DNA of 10,000 nucleotides from Rheinheimera sp. (lineage in GTDB: Bacteria; Pseudomonadota; Gammaproteobacteria; Enterobacterales; Alteromonadaceae). Location: positions 1-10,000 of the forward strand of contig NZ_JAIWOI010000075.1 of the NCBI RefSeq assembly GCF_020217005.1. Direction: 5' to 3'. The first letter of the stretch is position 1. Each line of letters begins with the position of its first letter. The translations under genes were made by a program, and so were the position numbers. The notes beneath the pieces were generated by a model. That model was not told where the DNA came from. It did not search any database and saw only the letters and a program-made list of their open reading frames with translations. This document shows positions 8,309 through 10,000 of the stretch, piece by piece.

Positions 8309-9220
8309 TTAATCAGCGCATTTTTGCTGTAAAACTTCAGTGATCAATTGCGCCATCTGACGATAGCTACGCAGTTTACTGGACGTAGGCCGCCATGCCA
8401 CGCCAATATCGCGATAAGCCTGACCAGAACCAGGTTTTTGCGCTATTAATTCAGTACCCCGCAACAAACCACTGTTGATCGCCATCTGAGGCATAAAAGT
8501 CACACCAAGTTTGTTGTTCACCATCTGGCTTAAGGTGTGCAAACTAGTAGCGAAAAAAGGATTAACCTTACGGTTATCATCCAGCTCACAGGCCTTTACT
8601 GCGTGACCCGTCATACAGTGTTCGCGCTCCAGCAGAAAGATACTCTCATCCGGCCATTGGCTGATGTCTTGCTGAAAGCCCCTGTCCAGCCAGTCTTTAT
8701 GCAGCACCAGTTTAAAGGGGTCCTGTGCCAGCACTTCTGTATGTAATGTGCCCGTATCGTACGGCAGAGCCAGCAGCACTAAATCTAAACGCCCCTCAAT
8801 TAGTGACTGTAATGAGTTTTCAGTGGTGTCTTCACGCAATAATAACTGCAATTCAGGGAAACGTTCGCGGGCTAAAGCCATCACTTCACTCAGTACAAAA
8901 GGCGCTATGGTTGGGATACAGCCTAAGCGCAAAGGACCAGCCATAGGTTTGCCCTGACACTTGGCAAATTCGGTCAGCTCTTCACATTGCTCCACTATAT
9001 AACGCGCCTGCCGCACTACATCTTCACCCAGTGGGGTAAAAATAAAAGTCTTGTGATCACGCTCTAATAATTGCGCGTTCATGGTTTCTTCTAAGTTGGC
9101 AATGGCTGCACTTAAGGTGGACTGTCCTATGTAACAAGCCTCAGCAGCACGACCGAAATGCTGATGCTCATGCAGGGCCAACAGATACTGCAACTGTTTA
9201 ATACTGGGGACACGCTTCAT
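8309..9220 (-). CDS. oxyR: LysR-family regulator, OxyR type (peroxide sensor)
   Basis: The protein has 303 residues, standard for the LysR family. The N-terminal winged helix-turn-helix spans about 5-63 (FGRAAEACYIGQSTLSAAIANLE at 22-44 is the recognition region). The ligand-binding domain begins near PLRLGCIPTIAPFVL at 96-110, with Thr104 in the place of the peroxide-site Thr100 of E. coli OxyR. Cys202 and Cys211 are nine residues apart within LLEREHCMTGHAVKAC, as are the redox pair Cys199/Cys208 of E. coli OxyR. This supports a peroxide-sensing activator of oxidative-stress genes. The ATG at 9220 has GGAA six bases upstream, and the N-terminus fits the family. A dyad lies directly upstream. 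No peroxidase or catalase gene is adjacent in this window, so the target genes are unknown. Confidence 0.9.
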   Translation of the reverse strand: MKRVPSIKQLQYLLALHEHQHFGRAAEACYIGQSTLSAAIANLEETMNAQLLERDHKTFIFTPLGEDVVRQARYIVEQCEELTEFAKCQGKPMAGPLRLGCIPTIAPFVLSEVMALARERFPELQLLLREDTTENSLQSLIEGRLDLVLLALPYDTGTLHTEVLAQDPFKLVLHKDWLDRGFQQDISQWPDESIFLLEREHCMTGHAVKACELDDNRKVNPFFATSLHTLSQMVNNKLGVTFMPQMAINSGLLRGTELIAQKPGSGQAYRDIGVAWRPTSSKLRSYRQMAQLITEVLQQKCAD

Positions 9221-9233
9221 CTTTTATTCCGAT

Positions 9234-9262
9234 GATTAAACTTGGTTAACACCAATTTAATC
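9234..9262. promoter_or_regulatory. Dyad just upstream of oxyR, possible autoregulatory site
   Basis: GATTAAA (9234-9240) pairs with TTTAATC (9256-9262), and after one bulged base TTGGT (9242-9246) pairs with ACCAA (9251-9255), leaving loop TAAC. The dyad begins 14 bp upstream of the oxyR start codon. LysR regulators often repress their own gene from a site at this position, so autoregulation is a reasonable guess. The ATAG/CTAT spacing typical of OxyR sites is not evident, and an mRNA 5' hairpin is an alternative. Confidence 0.5.
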
Positions 9263-9500
9263 GAATAAAACCAAAAAGCAAAGCCACAACACCAGATCTT
9301 GTGACAAAAGACAGTGTTTAAAATCAGAGCATAGTGACTATGGTACGACAGGGCCAGGCCGGATAAAGCATTGCCAGTAGTTTGGCAATGCCCGGAGAGC
9401 GCCAGTGACTCTTTCCTCTGGCCGGAAGACGCCATGGATGGATGCTATCATCGCAACAATGTTCCCGGCAGTTGCGACATACCGCAGTTTCCCGGACATA
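9263..9500. other. Dyad-rich non-coding gap with a REP-like hairpin
   Basis: No supported gene lies between oxyR and the terminator of the PiT gene. The clearest structure is a perfect 9-bp stem GCATTGCCA (9368-9376) / TGGCAATGC (9383-9391) with a 6-nt loop, bracketed by CCGG at 9359-9362 and 9392-9395. Further dyads are CATAG/CTATG (9330-9342), GCCAG/CTGGC (9401-9422) and a perfect 7-bp TCGCAAC/GTTGCGA (9451-9477). The right half is GC-rich compared with the AT-rich oxyR leader. It resembles a cluster of extragenic palindromes, but no repeated unit of it is seen elsewhere in this window. The oxyR promoter must lie in its left part; I could not choose a convincing -35/-10 pair. Confidence 0.5.
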
Positions 9501-9527
9501 AAAAAATCCCGGCTCCAAGCCGGGATT
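9501..9527 (-). terminator. Rho-independent terminator of the PiT transporter gene
   Basis: On the minus strand, AATCCCGGCT (9527-9518), loop TGG, AGCCGGGATT (9514-9505) is followed by a run of Ts to 9501. It has a 10-bp perfect stem and seven consecutive Ts counting the stem end, and starts 22 bp after the stop codon. Confidence 0.95.
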
Positions 9528-9549
9528 CCTTATCAAACAAGGTCGAACA

Positions 9550-10000
9550 TCAGGCGCCAAACAAAGCCTTAATAATATAGAAAAATACGATAGCTAAGGC
9601 TGCACCTACAGGTAAAGTAACTACCCATGAAATAAAGATATTCCGGATAACACCCAGGTTCAGTGCTGCTATACCACGGGCCATACCTACACCTAAAACT
9701 GCCCCCACTAAGGTTTGGGTGGTAGAAATAGGCAAGCCTATCCCAGAGGCAATGACTACTGTACTGGCCGCAGCAATTTCAGCAGCAAAACCACGGCTTG
9801 GCGTCAGGTGAGTAATATTTTCCCCTATGGTACGAATCACTTTGGCACCTAAGGTTGCCAAACCTATCACTATACCTACGGCACCCAAAGGTAAAATCCA
9901 CCAGTCTAAGGCCACCTTATCCAGAATTTGGCCGCCAGACTGAATAATACCAACCACAGCAGCCAGAGGCCCTATAGCGTTAGCTACGTCGTTTGAACCG
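9550..10000 (-). CDS. pit: PiT-family inorganic phosphate transporter, C-terminal part
   Basis: This is the end of a PHO4/PiT permease that imports phosphate (usually as a metal-phosphate complex) with protons or sodium ions. The reading frame is open to the window edge; the first readable residues, GSNDVANAIGPLAAV, are the second PiT signature. About 150 C-terminal residues are present out of roughly 400 or more, so the start lies outside. Hydrophobic segments follow at WWILPLGAVGIVIGLATLG, around ASTVVIASGIGLPISTTQT, and at WVVTLPVGAALAIVFFYII, ending in KALFGA. The GTG at 9957 is an internal valine, not a start. A strong terminator follows the stop. Whether its usual partner, a DUF47 PhoU-like protein gene, lies upstream cannot be seen. 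Confidence 0.93.
   Translation of the reverse strand, partial: GSNDVANAIGPLAAVVGIIQSGGQILDKVALDWWILPLGAVGIVIGLATLGAKVIRTIGENITHLTPSRGFAAEIAAASTVVIASGIGLPISTTQTLVGAVLGVGMARGIAALNLGVIRNIFISWVVTLPVGAALAIVFFYIIKALFGA

Noticed and set aside
9330..9342. CATAG-TGA-CTATG as an OxyR binding site
   Set aside because: The half-sites are too close; known OxyR sites use four ATAGnt-type elements spaced over about 37 bp, which I could not trace here.
9217..9435. 72-residue minus-strand reading frame overlapping the oxyR start
   Set aside because: It covers the oxyR leader and dyad, is low in recognisable composition, and would remove the regulatory region of oxyR.
9324..9560. 78-residue minus-strand reading frame downstream of the PiT gene
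   Set aside because: It runs through the PiT terminator and all the dyads, has no recognisable motif, and its start region overlaps the end of the PiT gene in another frame.

Overview
The window is a stretch of bacterial chromosome made almost entirely of housekeeping genes. The protein sequences and the order queA-tgt-yajC-secD-secF point to a gammaproteobacterium. The overall flavour (E. coli-like MetJ, a short malic enzyme, OxyR, a PiT transporter, moderate GC) suggests the Alteromonadales/Rheinheimera-Alishewanella neighbourhood; that genus-level guess is inference only. I see no rRNA, tRNA, CRISPR, phage or transposase gene.

Layout. (1) 1-511: a methionine-regulon control region with MetJ operator boxes and a good leftward promoter for a gene outside the window, then metJ on the + strand. 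(2) 513-573: a perfect 30-bp-arm palindrome that fills the whole gap between the convergent metJ and malic enzyme genes and probably terminates both. (3) 577-1818: a short MaeB-type malic enzyme on the - strand. (4) 1819-2492: a 674-bp non-coding gap holding a dispersed repeat, a second palindrome and an AT-rich tract. (5) 2493-8074, all on the - strand: queA, tgt, yajC, secD and secF. This is the conserved cluster joining tRNA queuosine synthesis (QueA, Tgt) to the Sec accessory complex (YajC, SecD, SecF); it ends in a clear intrinsic terminator at 2443-2473. (6) 8309-9220: an OxyR-type LysR regulator, - strand. (7) 9221-9549: a gap rich in small dyads, with the terminator of the next gene. 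(8) 9550-10000: the C-terminal part of a PiT phosphate transporter, - strand, cut by the window edge.

The least explained signal is a family of three diverged, equal-length (about 122-136 bp) intergenic elements at 1866-1989, 6907-7028 and 8141-8276. All lie in the same orientation, 47-82 bp upstream of a start codon (malic enzyme, tgt, queA). Each has inverted termini and a shared core that folds into a hairpin. One of them separates queA from tgt inside an otherwise compact operon. I found no new defence, biosynthetic or mobile gene system here; the unusual content is non-coding.
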